Positions 1-9,493 are shown, counted from the first letter of the stretch. The stretch: 39,420 bases of DNA from Porphyromonas sp. (GCA_029983505.1 JASBZK010000017.1:1-39420); one strand, 5' to 3'. Program-made: numbers and translations. The notes: generated by a model not told the origin, from the sequence alone.

Positions 1-173
1 ATGCCCATCGTGTAGATTTCGGGATACGCCGAAACCAGAAGTTCGTAGACTTTTTCACCAGAGTCGAGCTCTGTGCGGGCATCCGGGACTATATCCAAGT
101 ATTTGTCACATCCCGAAAGGAACACAATGAGTGCACTCGAGATCAATATGATGAAAGGGATATTCTTCTTCAT
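1..173 (-). CDS. SusD/RagB-type lipoprotein, N-terminal part only
   Basis: Only the first 57 residues or so lie in the window; the gene runs off the left edge. The start has a lipoprotein signal peptide: basic MKKN, a hydrophobic core and a lipobox ending LSGC at residue 22. It is followed by DKYLDIVPD, the typical mature start of SusD-family outer-membrane lipoproteins (CxxYLDxxP). SusD proteins sit as a lid on their SusC partner and help capture the ligand. The ATG at 171-173 lies 32 bases after the stop of the SusC-type receptor gene, the usual susC-susD order and spacing, so the two are almost certainly co-transcribed. The substrate cannot be told from this fragment. Confidence 0.85.
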   Translation of the reverse strand, partial: MKKNIPFIILISSALIVFLSGCDKYLDIVPDARTELDSGEKVYELLVSAYPEIYTMG

Positions 174-205
174 AATCCAAAAATACTAGTTGGTTAGGGA
201 TTGGG

Positions 206-3200
206 TCAAAATCCGAGTCTCAATGTCACAGTGATCTGCTTGGGAACGGGAGCAGAGACACCTCCCGAGCGGAAAAACTCGGGATCCTGACCGTTGAGCT
301 TTTTATCGGCATAGATGAGCCAGAGGTTTGTCGCCTGAAGCTTGAGTGAGGCACTTTTGAGATATTTCTGTCCTTTGAGCAGATGTCTTGGTAGGGAGTA
401 CAGCAGGGAAACCTCTTTGAGTCTGACGAATGACCCGTCTGCAACTCGAGCGGAAGAGTAATTGTATGTATTGTATCCGCGTGTGATGTTTTGGTTGTAT
501 GCCTCTTCGCGTGCAGGTATTACGACAGGGATATCGGTCTTGGATTCGTCTCCCGGATTTACCCATCGGTTATTGAACTCTTTTGGCGTGGCTGCAAGGT
601 CGTTGTAGAACGATCTGAAAACCGGATCGAGGCGGATTACGTTACCACCGGAGTAGGTTATGAAGATATTCAACCGCCAATCTTTGTAGGTGAGTATATT
701 TCCTATGGATCCGTTGATGGTGGGGTCGGTAGGTCCTTCGTACTTGAGGTAATCGACATTGTCACGCTCCTGGAAATTGATTGCGCCATATTCCTCACTT
801 GTTACCTTTTTGCCTTGGATTGAGAAGACAGGCAACCCGTCTTTGTCAAGCCCCTCAAACGGTATGGAAAAAAGTCCCCTGACCGGATAACCTTCGCGAG
901 CGAAACCGCTACCCGAGATGAAACTGAAGACGGTGGACTTGGTCTTGAGTTCGGTGACCGTGTTCTTGTTGTACCCGAAAATGAAATCGGTAGTCCAGTT
1001 GAAGTCTTTCGTTCTGATGTTTCTGGTGGAGAGTGAGGCTTCTATGCCATGGCTCTTCATAGCCGCAACGTTGCCCAGCCTAGAAGTCTCTCCCCCTACG
1101 CCCTGGGTATTGACAAACCCTATGAGGTCGAAGTTATTCCTCCGGTACCAGTCGACGGTCAGATTGATGCGGTTATTTAGGAGACCGAGGTCGAGACCGA
1201 CATTAAGTTCGTGTTTCTTTTCGTAGGTCAGATCCTCGTTGGCGAGCGATACACGTGTAAGTCCCGTCTCTGTTTCCCCAGCAAATGGTCTCCATGGCGT
1301 AAAGCTCTGAAGAACGATTTCGGAGTTTGCCGCACTCGTGGGACCGGCATCGGCGGTAAGAGAGTATGAGGCGCGAAGTGTCAGGTGACTGATGTAGTCT
1401 TTGATCCGCCCCTGCATCCAGTTTTCTTCGTGGATGTTCCACGCGGCGGCGGCGTTCCAAGTGGGGAGCCACCTGGCTGTACGACTTTTGCCGAGACGGT
1501 TTGATCCTTCATACCGTCCTGTGCCGGTAAGGGTATAGATCCCCTTATATGAGTAGGTGGCTGTTGCAAAGACGGCGTTGGAGCGGTTTCGCGTGTTTAA
1601 AAGCGAATAGTAGGGGATATTCATCTCCTTCATCCTCTTAAAAGCGAGGTAGTTCCAGAATGGAAGCTCCCCTTTGTTGTACTGCATACCCCATCCGTCG
1701 AATCCGTTGACCATACGGTTTTGTGCATTGAATTCGATGCCGGCGTAGCTGTTGATGATGTGGTCTTCGTCAATGACCGTGTTGTACTGGGCGGAGGCGC
1801 GGAAGTCGTAGCTCAGCATCCGGAAGTTATTGATGTTGTAAAATCCGCCTTGTGGCAATACGGTGATGGGAAGAGAGTTGGGGGCATCGGGGTCTTTGTA
1901 CAGCCACTCGTTTCGCTCTTGAATGGTCGCATCCTGCATTGCGCGGTACGCAAGTGATTGATTGGAGTTTTCACTAATTTTATGCTCCTGCAGTGTGCCG
2001 GAGTAGCGGATAGAGCCTATCCCTTTTAGAGACAGTCCTCTAATGGGTTTCCATTCGAGCTGGGACTGGACTTTGATGTCAAGTACGTCAAGGTCGATGT
2101 AGTTATTCTGAAGCTCCCTTTTGATGTTAAAAGGAGCAAAGTTCATCGTGTATTCTTCGTTGGGATCAAGTGTGCGACTCGTATTAATGGCATACGAGTA
2201 GGGATTTATGTCAAAGGCGCGTGAGATGGTGCCATTTACGGGATCCGAATCCTGACCGAGTGTACCCGGCGCTTGCTGTTGCCTGTAAGAGGCGTTGGCG
2301 AGAAGGTTCAGGGAGACGTTGTCGCTGAAGTGGAAAGTGTTATTGAGATTGGCGGTATATCTATTTACATGATTGGCAAGCATCCATCCCGGGTCTGTCA
2401 TTATGGATAGCGATGCGTAAGTCTGACTACGGTCACTCCCTGTGGACATACTTATGGAGTGATTCATCATTACCGCAGGACTGAAGAGTTCCCTGAACCA
2501 ATCTGTGTTGATCATCTCATACTTGTGGAGGTAATCGGCCTTTGCTTCAGGCGTGTTCAGGAGGCCGAAGGCTCCTTTTGTTTTGTCATAGGTGTGGATC
2601 AGACCGTACATTTTACCAAAAACACCACTATTCGGCGCACGATAGGTCGTTGAGAGGTTAAGCCAACCCTTTTTTTCGAGTTCCACATAGAAGTCCATTT
2701 GATCTTGGGAGTTCATAATATTAAACTCGTTGTAGCTCGGTACAAGCCTGGTCGTAAACTCTCCGGTGTAATTGAACGTCGCGCTCCCTTTCTTCCCCTT
2801 CTTTGTGGTGATGACAATCACCCCGGCCATAGCCTTGGCACCATATATGGAGGTGGCAGAGCCGTCTTTCAGGATTTGGAAACTCTCGATGTCGTCGGGG
2901 TTCAGACCTGCTATAGCGCTTGAAATAAGGGTGGTGGCATCCCCGCTGGAGAGCGCATCCGGACCGACTTCGATGATACTCTCCTGGATCACGCCGTCCA
3001 CGACCCAGAGGGGTGAGGAGTTCCCGTAAATTGACGTGGCACCACGGACACGGATCTTGGGCGCCGTGCCGAATGTCCCGGATACGTTTTGAACCGAGAC
3101 ACCTGCCGACCGACCTTCCAATCCTCTGGATACATCGGCCATGCCATCAAGCTTGACTTTGTCTGCTTCCAGCTTGTCCGTAGCCCCGGTAAAGAGCCTC

Positions 3201-3544
3201 TTGTCTTGTGCGACCATACCGGTTACCACGACTTCCTGGAGGGTTTCCGAGTCGGGAACGAGTTTGATTTTCATACCGTCCCGAGCCTTTACTTCTTGGG
3301 TGGTATAGCCTACAAAGGAGACAATGATGATGTCCCCTTCTTTTGCTTTCAGGACGAAGCGCCCGTCCAGGTCAGTGGTGGCACCGACAGACGCATTGTT
3401 TTTTAGGCGCACGGTTGCTCCCGTGACTCCTTGATCCAATTCGTCTACCACTATCCCTTTGATTTGGGAAGTCTGCGCATACAATGCGCTGACGGAGTGG
3501 AGACTGAGCAGACAGAAGATGAAATAGTAAATAATCCGCTTCAT
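206..3544 (-). CDS. SusC/RagA-family TonB-linked outer-membrane receptor
   Basis: A 1112-residue outer-membrane transporter that imports a ligand using TonB energy together with a SusD lipoprotein. A signal peptide (about residues 1-24, ending ALYAQ) is followed by a carboxypeptidase-regulatory-like beta-sandwich (about 27-103, GIVVDELDQGVTGATV and DGRFVL), the EVVVTG linker near 104-109, and a plug domain (about 115-250) with WVVDGVI and the SusC signature ILKDGSATSIYGAKAMAGVIVITTK spread over about 220-248. The rest is a long beta-barrel ending in TLRLGF, a terminal aromatic as expected for BAM recognition. It has no N-terminal STN domain, unlike the second SusC in this window, so trans-envelope signalling through it is not expected. 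ATG at 3542-3544 is the first start in frame and begins the signal peptide. Confidence 0.95.
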   Translation of the reverse strand: MKRIIYYFIFCLLSLHSVSALYAQTSQIKGIVVDELDQGVTGATVRLKNNASVGATTDLDGRFVLKAKEGDIIIVSFVGYTTQEVKARDGMKIKLVPDSETLQEVVVTGMVAQDKRLFTGATDKLEADKVKLDGMADVSRGLEGRSAGVSVQNVSGTFGTAPKIRVRGATSIYGNSSPLWVVDGVIQESIIEVGPDALSSGDATTLISSAIAGLNPDDIESFQILKDGSATSIYGAKAMAGVIVITTKKGKKGSATFNYTGEFTTRLVPSYNEFNIMNSQDQMDFYVELEKKGWLNLSTTYRAPNSGVFGKMYGLIHTYDKTKGAFGLLNTPEAKADYLHKYEMINTDWFRELFSPAVMMNHSISMSTGSDRSQTYASLSIMTDPGWMLANHVNRYTANLNNTFHFSDNVSLNLLANASYRQQQAPGTLGQDSDPVNGTISRAFDINPYSYAINTSRTLDPNEEYTMNFAPFNIKRELQNNYIDLDVLDIKVQSQLEWKPIRGLSLKGIGSIRYSGTLQEHKISENSNQSLAYRAMQDATIQERNEWLYKDPDAPNSLPITVLPQGGFYNINNFRMLSYDFRASAQYNTVIDEDHIINSYAGIEFNAQNRMVNGFDGWGMQYNKGELPFWNYLAFKRMKEMNIPYYSLLNTRNRSNAVFATATYSYKGIYTLTGTGRYEGSNRLGKSRTARWLPTWNAAAAWNIHEENWMQGRIKDYISHLTLRASYSLTADAGPTSAANSEIVLQSFTPWRPFAGETETGLTRVSLANEDLTYEKKHELNVGLDLGLLNNRINLTVDWYRRNNFDLIGFVNTQGVGGETSRLGNVAAMKSHGIEASLSTRNIRTKDFNWTTDFIFGYNKNTVTELKTKSTVFSFISGSGFAREGYPVRGLFSIPFEGLDKDGLPVFSIQGKKVTSEEYGAINFQERDNVDYLKYEGPTDPTINGSIGNILTYKDWRLNIFITYSGGNVIRLDPVFRSFYNDLAATPKEFNNRWVNPGDESKTDIPVVIPAREEAYNQNITRGYNTYNYSSARVADGSFVRLKEVSLLYSLPRHLLKGQKYLKSASLKLQATNLWLIYADKKLNGQDPEFFRSGGVSAPVPKQITVTLRLGF

Positions 3545-4012
3545 TTGCTGATGGGTTAAGTGGTTTTGCTTTCAGTACCGGAAGTTAGATGCAAGTGTCC
3601 TATTTCGGTACCGTTAATTAAAATTGTTTCGTGCACAAGTTACACAAATTACGAGTAAATACAAATAATGAATGATTTTTCTTGGAGTAACAGTGTCTCC
3701 GAGTAATAGAAATACCTAATAATCTCTTGCTTTTGTGCCGTATATTGTTTGTTTATAGGTTATTGTAAATGAAGAAGAGTCGATAAGAGGCGTGATGATC
3801 TATAATTCTATGTGTGAAATACATCTAAATGAGATAAATATTGCTGCGAAATTAATGCAAACAATTTATTTTAGGCTTCCTGGTAAAAGTTGTCGTTTTA
3901 ATTTTATTTTGCGTTTCGCGATATAGATATGATACTTGAGCAGTGATTTGATCGTAACTTAGAACTTCGTTTGTCTCCTCAGATCCACCTATTCTTCGAT
4001 TTCCGAGTTCGG
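3545..4012. other. Long AT-rich leader upstream of the SusC gene
   Basis: About 470 bases without a credible gene. The sequence is clearly more AT-rich than the surrounding coding DNA, particularly 3600-3950, and probably holds the promoter and untranslated leader of the minus-strand SusC gene. I found no exact TAnnTTTG box here; near misses such as CAAATAAT around 3661-3670 are too weak to call. A 73-codon open frame at 3852-4073 on the minus strand runs into the intergenic repeat and is not believed to be a gene. Confidence 0.4.
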
Positions 4013-4097
4013 TTTTGGTCTGTAGGAGGAAAACTTTTTGGTCTGTAGGAGGGCAAAAAGAGACACGTACCAAGAAGACTTTCTCGGTACGTGTCTC
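4013..4097. repeat. 23-bp-lattice intergenic repeat array A with 38-bp palindrome
   Basis: Two direct copies of TTTTGGTCTGTAGGAGG lie at 4013-4029 and 4036-4052, exactly 23 bases apart. A palindrome at 4060-4097 follows: GAGACACGTACC, 14 bases of loop, GGTACGTGTCTC. On the lattice the GGTCTGTAGG/GGTACGTGTC units fall at 4017, 4040, an inverted unit near 4063, and 4086. The base run at 4055-4059 (AAAAA) means a minus-strand transcript would read a hairpin followed by U5, so the palindrome could also act as a terminator. It sits beyond the hairpin that already ends the S46 peptidase gene. Confidence 0.85.
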
Positions 4098-4233
4098 GTC
4101 CTCGTGTCGATAAGTAGGTGGTTAGGTAGGGCAGATGTGCTCCCCCGTCGTCACTGTGCGTTAGTACAATCCTAATGGGTAGAGCACGGCATCAGAACCT
4201 GTAGGACAATCCGATGGACGGGAAAAAGAGGCG

Positions 4234-4289
4234 TATAGGTCAAAAGTGTTGGTCAAAAGTGTTGGTATGTGAATTGTGACCTATAGGTC
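4234..4289. repeat. Tandem 13-bp repeat inside an inverted repeat
   Basis: GGTCAAAAGTGTT occurs twice back to back (4238-4250, 4251-4263) and a third copy begins at 4264 with GGTA. The block is bracketed by TATAGGTCA at 4234-4242 and its complement TGACCTATA at 4277-4285. It lies between the S46 peptidase terminator and repeat array A. No coding potential is seen. The GGTC core recalls the lattice repeats, but the 13-base period differs, so I keep it separate. Confidence 0.6.
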
Positions 4290-4312
4290 GATGTTTTTAC
4301 CTCTTACAAGAA

Positions 4313-4348
4313 CCCCGGGCAAAGATACGAAGGTGTCTTTGCCCGGGG
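4313..4348 (-). terminator. Hairpin terminator after the S46 peptidase gene
   Basis: A perfect 13-base inverted repeat, CCCCGGGCAAAGA at 4313-4325 and TCTTTGCCCGGGG at 4336-4348, with a 10-base loop. It begins 43 bases past the peptidase stop codon on the minus strand. The U-tract after it is weak (TTCTT), but stem strength and position argue for an intrinsic terminator or a 3'-end stabilising hairpin. Confidence 0.75.
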
Positions 4349-4390
4349 AGTTTGGAGTTTGGCACTCTGTGTCGTCAGGTGTTTTCCAGC

Positions 4391-6529
4391 TTACTTGACG
4401 AGGGTGAGCTCTTTCATAAGTCGGTCGGCACCGCCCCATACGTCAATGAAGTAGAGGACGTAGCGGATGTCTACGGAAATGGTGCGCTGGAGGTTCGGTT
4501 CGAACTCGATGTCGCCACTCATCGCTTCCCAGTTGCCGTCAAAGGCGAGACCGATGAGTTCGCCGTTGCCGTTGAAGACGGGGCTGCCGGAGTTACCGCC
4601 GGTGATGTCGTTATTGGAGATGAAGCAAGTGTGGAGGTTGCCGTCAGCGGGGTCGGCGTATTGTCCGTAAGTGGACTTGTCGGCGAGGAGCTTGAGGATC
4701 TCGGGCTGTACGCGGTATTCGTCTGAGTTGGGGTCTTGTTTCTCAAAAACCCCCTGCTGGGTGGTGTAGTAATCGTACCAACCTGCATCATAAGGCTTGT
4801 AGCCGCCTACGGAGCCGTAGGAGAGCCGCATAGTGAAGTTGGCGTCCGAAGGCAGCGGCGTGTCCGGCATCATCTCCTTCAGCCCTTTATAGAAAAGGCG
4901 GCGTCCTTTGTAGTAAGGTCCTACATAGGGATAAGCGACCATCTGTGCCTTTTGTTGCGCTTTTTGGAAAGACTGTACCAGTTCTACCGCAGGGTCGGAG
5001 GCGTAAGCGGCTTTGAGGGCGTCGTAGTTTTTGAGCGCTTCGACGAGGCGGTCTTTTTGGACAAAAACAGAATTGTCGAAGACATAGGCGGCGTACTTCT
5101 CGTAGTTCCCACCAAACTCCTTGTCTATCTTGGCGAAAATGTCGGGGAGGAACCGGGCTTGGACATTCTCTTTGACGACTTTGAGCATCGCGGGCAGTGT
5201 GGCTTGGGCAACTGTCGGGGAGAAGTCTTTGAAGAGCTTATCCGCATCAAAGCTCCTCAGGTCTTCCGCAGGCAGCGCAGTAAGCCCGCGAAGCTCGGTG
5301 CCGGAGAGGGCTTCCGAGATGATCGTCATATCGTGACTCGGGATGCCGAGACCTTCGAGAGAGAGACGAAGCGAATCGAGTACCCCGCCGAACTCGGCCT
5401 TGCGTGCGGCATCTTTTTCCACCCAGTTGGCAAACTTTTGCTCCAGAGCCTGCTTGGTGGCGGTGACGTTGAGGCGGCGGAGCCCCTTATTCATACCGAT
5501 GAAGTTCTTCCAGTAGTTGGAGCTTCCGGCATATTTGGAGGCGTATTGGATGCGGGTAGCCTGGTCCGCTTTCATATACTTGGCCCAAATATCCTGCTTG
5601 ATACCGCGCACGAGGATGGTGGGCTCGTTCTCGTTCTTGATGCGGTCTTCGACGCCCCAGGAGGAGAGGTAACGGTCTGTGGAGCCGGGGAAGCCGATGG
5701 TCATTGCGTAGTCTTTGTCCTTTACTCCTGCAAGAGAGACGGGTACGGCATAGCGGGGCTTGTAGGGCTGATTGTCTTTGGCGTATTCGGCGGGACGGTT
5801 GTCCTTACCTGCATAGACGCGGAAGACACTGAAGTCGTTGGTGTGGCGGGGCCACATCCAGTTGTCGCTGTCGTGACCGAACTTGCCGACGCTGGAAGGC
5901 GGTGCAAAGACGAGGCGCACGTCAGAGTACACGTCGTAGATGATGAGGTAAAACTTATTGCGCTCGTAGAAGGGGTACACATCCGCGTCCGTAAAGGGTT
6001 GCTTAGCGTACTCGGCAGCGATGGACTGAGCGGCCTGTGCTTCGGCGCGCATACGGTCCATTTCGTCAGTGATGCCGATGGCGGCGGCTTTGACGCGGTC
6101 GGTCACGTCAATCGTTTCGCGGAGATAGCGGACTTCAAGCCCCGGGATGGGCAGCTCTTCGGCAGAAGTCTTGGAGACGAAGCCGTCTTGGAGGTAGTCG
6201 TGTTCGACGGTGGATTGGCTCTGGATGGCGCCGTAACCGCAGTGGTGGTTCGTGAAGATGAGACCGCTATTCGAGACAGTCACGCCCGTGCACCCTCCGC
6301 CGAAGATGACGACGGCGTTCGCGATGCCGGGGTTTTCGAGGTCAAACATCTTCGTGGGGTCTCTCTTCAGCCCCAGTTCTTTCATCCTTTGGATGTTCTC
6401 TTTCTGGAGTTCTCCGATGATCCACATCCCTTTGTCGGCCTTAGCGGGGAGCGACGAGAGTCCCAGAAGGACGACCGCTGCAGCGCCGGCGAGAAGAGAC
6501 TTGGAGTAAGAAGCAATGCTTTTCTTCAT
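4391..6529 (-). CDS. S46-family serine dipeptidyl-peptidase (Dpp7/Dpp11 type)
   Basis: A 712-residue exported exopeptidase that removes dipeptides from peptide N-termini, a central step in amino-acid-fuelled growth of Porphyromonas. A signal peptide of about 31 residues ends near LPAKA. The chymotrypsin-like triad is visible: His in TNHHCG (H95/H96), Asp in PRHTNDF (D232) and Ser in GNSGSP (S647). The length equals that recalled for P. gingivalis Dpp7 (712). The residue that separates Dpp7 (Gly673, hydrophobic P1) from Dpp11 (Arg673, acidic P1) seems to fall at G672 in MSGD, favouring a Dpp7-like enzyme; this placement rests on counting from the C-terminus, not on an alignment. It has no type IX secretion tail, so a periplasmic site is likely. 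It is the last gene of a tightly packed minus-strand run and is followed by a strong hairpin. Confidence 0.93.
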   Translation of the reverse strand: MKKSIASYSKSLLAGAAAVVLLGLSSLPAKADKGMWIIGELQKENIQRMKELGLKRDPTKMFDLENPGIANAVVIFGGGCTGVTVSNSGLIFTNHHCGYGAIQSQSTVEHDYLQDGFVSKTSAEELPIPGLEVRYLRETIDVTDRVKAAAIGITDEMDRMRAEAQAAQSIAAEYAKQPFTDADVYPFYERNKFYLIIYDVYSDVRLVFAPPSSVGKFGHDSDNWMWPRHTNDFSVFRVYAGKDNRPAEYAKDNQPYKPRYAVPVSLAGVKDKDYAMTIGFPGSTDRYLSSWGVEDRIKNENEPTILVRGIKQDIWAKYMKADQATRIQYASKYAGSSNYWKNFIGMNKGLRRLNVTATKQALEQKFANWVEKDAARKAEFGGVLDSLRLSLEGLGIPSHDMTIISEALSGTELRGLTALPAEDLRSFDADKLFKDFSPTVAQATLPAMLKVVKENVQARFLPDIFAKIDKEFGGNYEKYAAYVFDNSVFVQKDRLVEALKNYDALKAAYASDPAVELVQSFQKAQQKAQMVAYPYVGPYYKGRRLFYKGLKEMMPDTPLPSDANFTMRLSYGSVGGYKPYDAGWYDYYTTQQGVFEKQDPNSDEYRVQPEILKLLADKSTYGQYADPADGNLHTCFISNNDITGGNSGSPVFNGNGELIGLAFDGNWEAMSGDIEFEPNLQRTISVDIRYVLYFIDVWGGADRLMKELTLVK

Positions 6530-6580
6530 GGTCTATTTTTCGGGTTTTATTAAATGGTGGTTATGGAATAGTTCTCAGTC

Positions 6581-7981
6581 TTATTCCGAAATCGAGGGGA
6601 GCTCCTCCTGCCGCTTGAAGTCGATGCGGGACGCGGGAAACTTCATCCGGATCCAATTGCGGATCAACTTCTGGGACTCGAGCGTGATGGATCTCGAGCT
6701 GTAGAGGGTTACGAGGGTAAATGTATCGATGTCGAGATGTGTGGGAGAGATCGAGTCGATGCGGTAACGGTAGGTTTGACTAAAGTCCGCCCACTCTACC
6801 GACGGGAAAAGCGCTTTCATATCCCCGGACAGCTGAGCCGAGACGGTGCCGAGACGGCGTTCGTTTTCGAGCGAACGCGAGACGGAATCCAATTGGAATT
6901 TCTGGTATCTGACAAGCGAGGTATTGGCCCCCTCAGATGCCTGTACGTCGCTGAGGATACTTTTGCGGAGCTGATCCGCGTTGGCTGCGGCAAAGCCTTG
7001 GTTGACGTGAAGCACGGTGCGCGTGAGATTGTACTCATACAGTTTGGCCTGCAAAAGCTCGATCTCCTGCTTCGAGAGCGGTCTGCCGATGAGGTTGACT
7101 TCGAGCGAGAAGGTGTCCGAGGGAAGAAGGGTCGGCGTGTAGGAGAGGACGTAGTAGGAGTCGTCTTTGAGCTCGTTTTTCACGAAACGGCGGATGCGCT
7201 CCTCGCGGTACGAGTTATTGACCATCTTGGCGGCCAGGAATACGGACGGGATGAGGGTGCAGAGCACAATGACGAAGACGAGCCGGTTCAGTCGGGCGCC
7301 CCGCACCTTATCCACAAACGTCATACGTGGGTAGCGGAGCAGGCGCACGCCGAGGAATGTGGCCAGTCCGATGAAGACTGCGTTAATGGTGTAGAGATAG
7401 AGTGCACCAAGTGCGTACGCCCACTGCAAGGACGCGATGCCGTAGCCTACTGTGCAGAGCGGCGGCATAAGGGCAGTGGCGATGGCGACGCCCGGGATGA
7501 CCTGCCCTTTGCTCTTGGAGGCACCGGCAATGATGCCCGCAAATCCGCCAAAGAGCGCGATGAGCACGTCGTAGAAGTTGGGCGCGGTGCGGGCCAGGAG
7601 TTCGCTCTGAGCGGTGTCGAGGGGAGAGATGAAGAAATAAACCGTCGAAGTCAGAATGCCGATGGCGGAAGCCATCAGGAAGTTTCGGACAGCGCTCCTC
7701 ACGAGTTCGAAATTCGTGATCCCAAGCCCGAGACCGATACCTATGATGGGACCCATCAGCGGGGATATGAGCATGGCGCCGATGATGACGGCAGTCGAGT
7801 TCATATTCAGCCCCAAAGACGCAATCATAATGGCACAGATGAGGATCCACATCTTGGTGCCGCGAAAATCCACGTCTTGCTTGAAGGCTTCTATGGTCTC
7901 AAGCTCGTCCTCCTTCTCACGGTGCATATCAAAGTAGGTGTAGAAGAAGTTCCGGAATCGGTGTGAAATGTTTTCGGCCAT
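6581..7981 (-). CDS. DUF389-family inner-membrane protein
   Basis: A 466-residue protein with a soluble N-terminus (about 1-42), a block of roughly six membrane helices (about 43-265), and a soluble C-terminal domain of about 200 residues. The membrane part carries the family-typical stretch with NSTAVIIGAMLISPLMGPI (about 58-77) and ATALMPPLCTVGYG further on. DUF389 proteins have no established biochemical role that I can state safely. The C-terminal domain has alternating strand-like and helical segments (LLPSDTFSLEVNLIG, LSKQEIELLQAKL) that recall periplasmic or sensory modules. It starts 15 bases after the flippase stop, so it is probably co-transcribed with it. Confidence 0.88.
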   Translation of the reverse strand: MAENISHRFRNFFYTYFDMHREKEDELETIEAFKQDVDFRGTKMWILICAIMIASLGLNMNSTAVIIGAMLISPLMGPIIGIGLGLGITNFELVRSAVRNFLMASAIGILTSTVYFFISPLDTAQSELLARTAPNFYDVLIALFGGFAGIIAGASKSKGQVIPGVAIATALMPPLCTVGYGIASLQWAYALGALYLYTINAVFIGLATFLGVRLLRYPRMTFVDKVRGARLNRLVFVIVLCTLIPSVFLAAKMVNNSYREERIRRFVKNELKDDSYYVLSYTPTLLPSDTFSLEVNLIGRPLSKQEIELLQAKLYEYNLTRTVLHVNQGFAAANADQLRKSILSDVQASEGANTSLVRYQKFQLDSVSRSLENERRLGTVSAQLSGDMKALFPSVEWADFSQTYRYRIDSISPTHLDIDTFTLVTLYSSRSITLESQKLIRNWIRMKFPASRIDFKRQEELPSISE

Positions 7982-7996
7982 ATTTTTCTATGAGGG

Positions 7997-9487
7997 TTAG
8001 TTTCTTCTTAGTGACAGCAGGAGGGTTTTCATCTCGGGCGTAAGCAGCGGTATCATCAGCGCAAGGTACGGGATGATTAGGAGGGTGCGTACCACGATGG
8101 TAGTCGCCCCGTCTCCGAAGTCGACCAGCATCCCTCCGAAGTAAAATGCCGCAGTCACTGCGAGCGAAAGGAGGATGCGTCCTTCGTCATACCGGATAGG
8201 GTGGTATCTGCGTCCCAAGGTGTAGGAGAGAAGGAGCATGCTGCCGTTGCAGGCGATGGCTGCCCACGCACAGGAAATGATGCCGTAGCGGGGCACACCC
8301 CAGAGTATGATAGCGACCGTGACGGCGAGCCCGATGAGGGAGAAAAGAGCGCCGAACTGCGTCCGGTCGCTTACTTTGTACCAAATGGAGAGATTATAGT
8401 AGATCCCAAAGAGGACCTCACTTGCCATCATAATCGGCACAATCGCCAGCCCGGAGTAGTAATCGGGGCGAACCACGTGTCTGAATAACGGCATCCAGTA
8501 CATCACGAAGACGAAAATCAAGCATCCGGCGAAAACGAAGTAATTCATCGCCAAGCGGTAGGCCTTATCCGCGTCCACGGCTTTCATCTTCGAGAAAACA
8601 AAAGGGTCGTAGGCGAAGCGGAACGCTTGGAGGAACATCACCATGATGACGGATATCTTGAGATTCCCTCCGAATATGCCCACCATCTCGAGCCCGGTCT
8701 CATGGTCGGGTGCGAGGAGGGGGATGAGGATTTGCCCCGCCATCTTATTGAAATTGCCGGCGAGGCCGAGCAGGACGAGCGGGAGACAGTAGCTGACGAG
8801 CCGCCGGAAGAGTACCCCGGAAAAAGTCCCCTTTAGAGCGGGCTTTAAGACGGGGAGGATGCACAAAAATTCGATCGCCGAAGCGAGGAGATTAGAGAGG
8901 AAGATATAGCCCACGCCGAACCCCGGGAGGTAAAGCCATCCCGGCATCGGGACGCCTTGGCGGGAGAGATAGGGCAGGAGAACGAGGAAAAAGAGGTTGA
9001 AAAAGATATTGAGGAGTACGAAGAGGAACTTGAAGCCCGCAAACTTCAGCGCTTTTTTCTCAAACCTCAAATAGGCAAACGGCAGGGACATCAAAGCGTC
9101 AAGTGCCACAATGACGACAAACATCCCCACGTACCACGGGTGCGCCGGGTAGCCGACCGCAGCCGAAATGTCGTCCAAGAAGACCAACCCCGCGAGTACG
9201 AAAATCCCGCATGCCGCGGACAGTATCCTCAGACACGTCGCATAGACCGAGGATTTGTCCTCCTCTGTACCCAAGAAGCGAAAAAGCCCCGTCTCCAGCC
9301 CCAGTGTCAGTACGACGAGGACGACACTCACCCACGCATAGAGGTTGGTGACAATACCGTACTCGGCGGCATCCGCAAGTACACGGATGTAAAAAGGCGC
9401 AAGCAGCCAATTCAGAAACTTGCTTACGATGTTCGTCAGACCGTAGATAACCGTATCCTTGGCCAAACCCTTCATCCCGGTTCCCAT
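7997..9487 (-). CDS. MOP/MATE-type polysaccharide flippase
   Basis: A 496-residue integral membrane protein with about 12-14 hydrophobic helices spread over its length, opening with KGLAKDTVIYGLTNIVSKFLN, the usual start of Wzx-like oligosaccharide flippases (GxxxIxxxx near helix 1). Such proteins flip lipid-linked glycans across the inner membrane. No glycosyltransferase or polymerase gene is nearby, so the cargo cannot be inferred from context. The gene starts 6 bases after the ruvB stop. ATG 9485-9487 gives MGTGMKG; an in-frame ATG four codons in (9475) is an equally possible start. Confidence 0.88.
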   Translation of the reverse strand: MGTGMKGLAKDTVIYGLTNIVSKFLNWLLAPFYIRVLADAAEYGIVTNLYAWVSVVLVVLTLGLETGLFRFLGTEEDKSSVYATCLRILSAACGIFVLAGLVFLDDISAAVGYPAHPWYVGMFVVIVALDALMSLPFAYLRFEKKALKFAGFKFLFVLLNIFFNLFFLVLLPYLSRQGVPMPGWLYLPGFGVGYIFLSNLLASAIEFLCILPVLKPALKGTFSGVLFRRLVSYCLPLVLLGLAGNFNKMAGQILIPLLAPDHETGLEMVGIFGGNLKISVIMVMFLQAFRFAYDPFVFSKMKAVDADKAYRLAMNYFVFAGCLIFVFVMYWMPLFRHVVRPDYYSGLAIVPIMMASEVLFGIYYNLSIWYKVSDRTQFGALFSLIGLAVTVAIILWGVPRYGIISCAWAAIACNGSMLLLSYTLGRRYHPIRYDEGRILLSLAVTAAFYFGGMLVDFGDGATTIVVRTLLIIPYLALMIPLLTPEMKTLLLSLRRN

Positions 9488-9493
9488 AGCGTG

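Noticed and set aside
3852..4073. 73-codon minus-strand frame in the SusC upstream gap
   Set aside because: It begins inside repeat array A and continues into AT-rich leader DNA; no family features.
4150..4215. tRNA-like stretch GGGTAGAGCACGGCATCAG
   Set aside because: It recalls a D-arm, but no acceptor stem, anticodon arm or T-loop (GTTCGA) of correct spacing follows.
4736..6553. Long plus-strand open frame of 605 codons opposite the S46 peptidase
   Set aside because: It is antisense to a gene with clear catalytic motifs and shows no domain; it results from codon bias in this moderately GC-rich DNA. The same applies to the antisense frames at 6737-7966 and 17253-18275.
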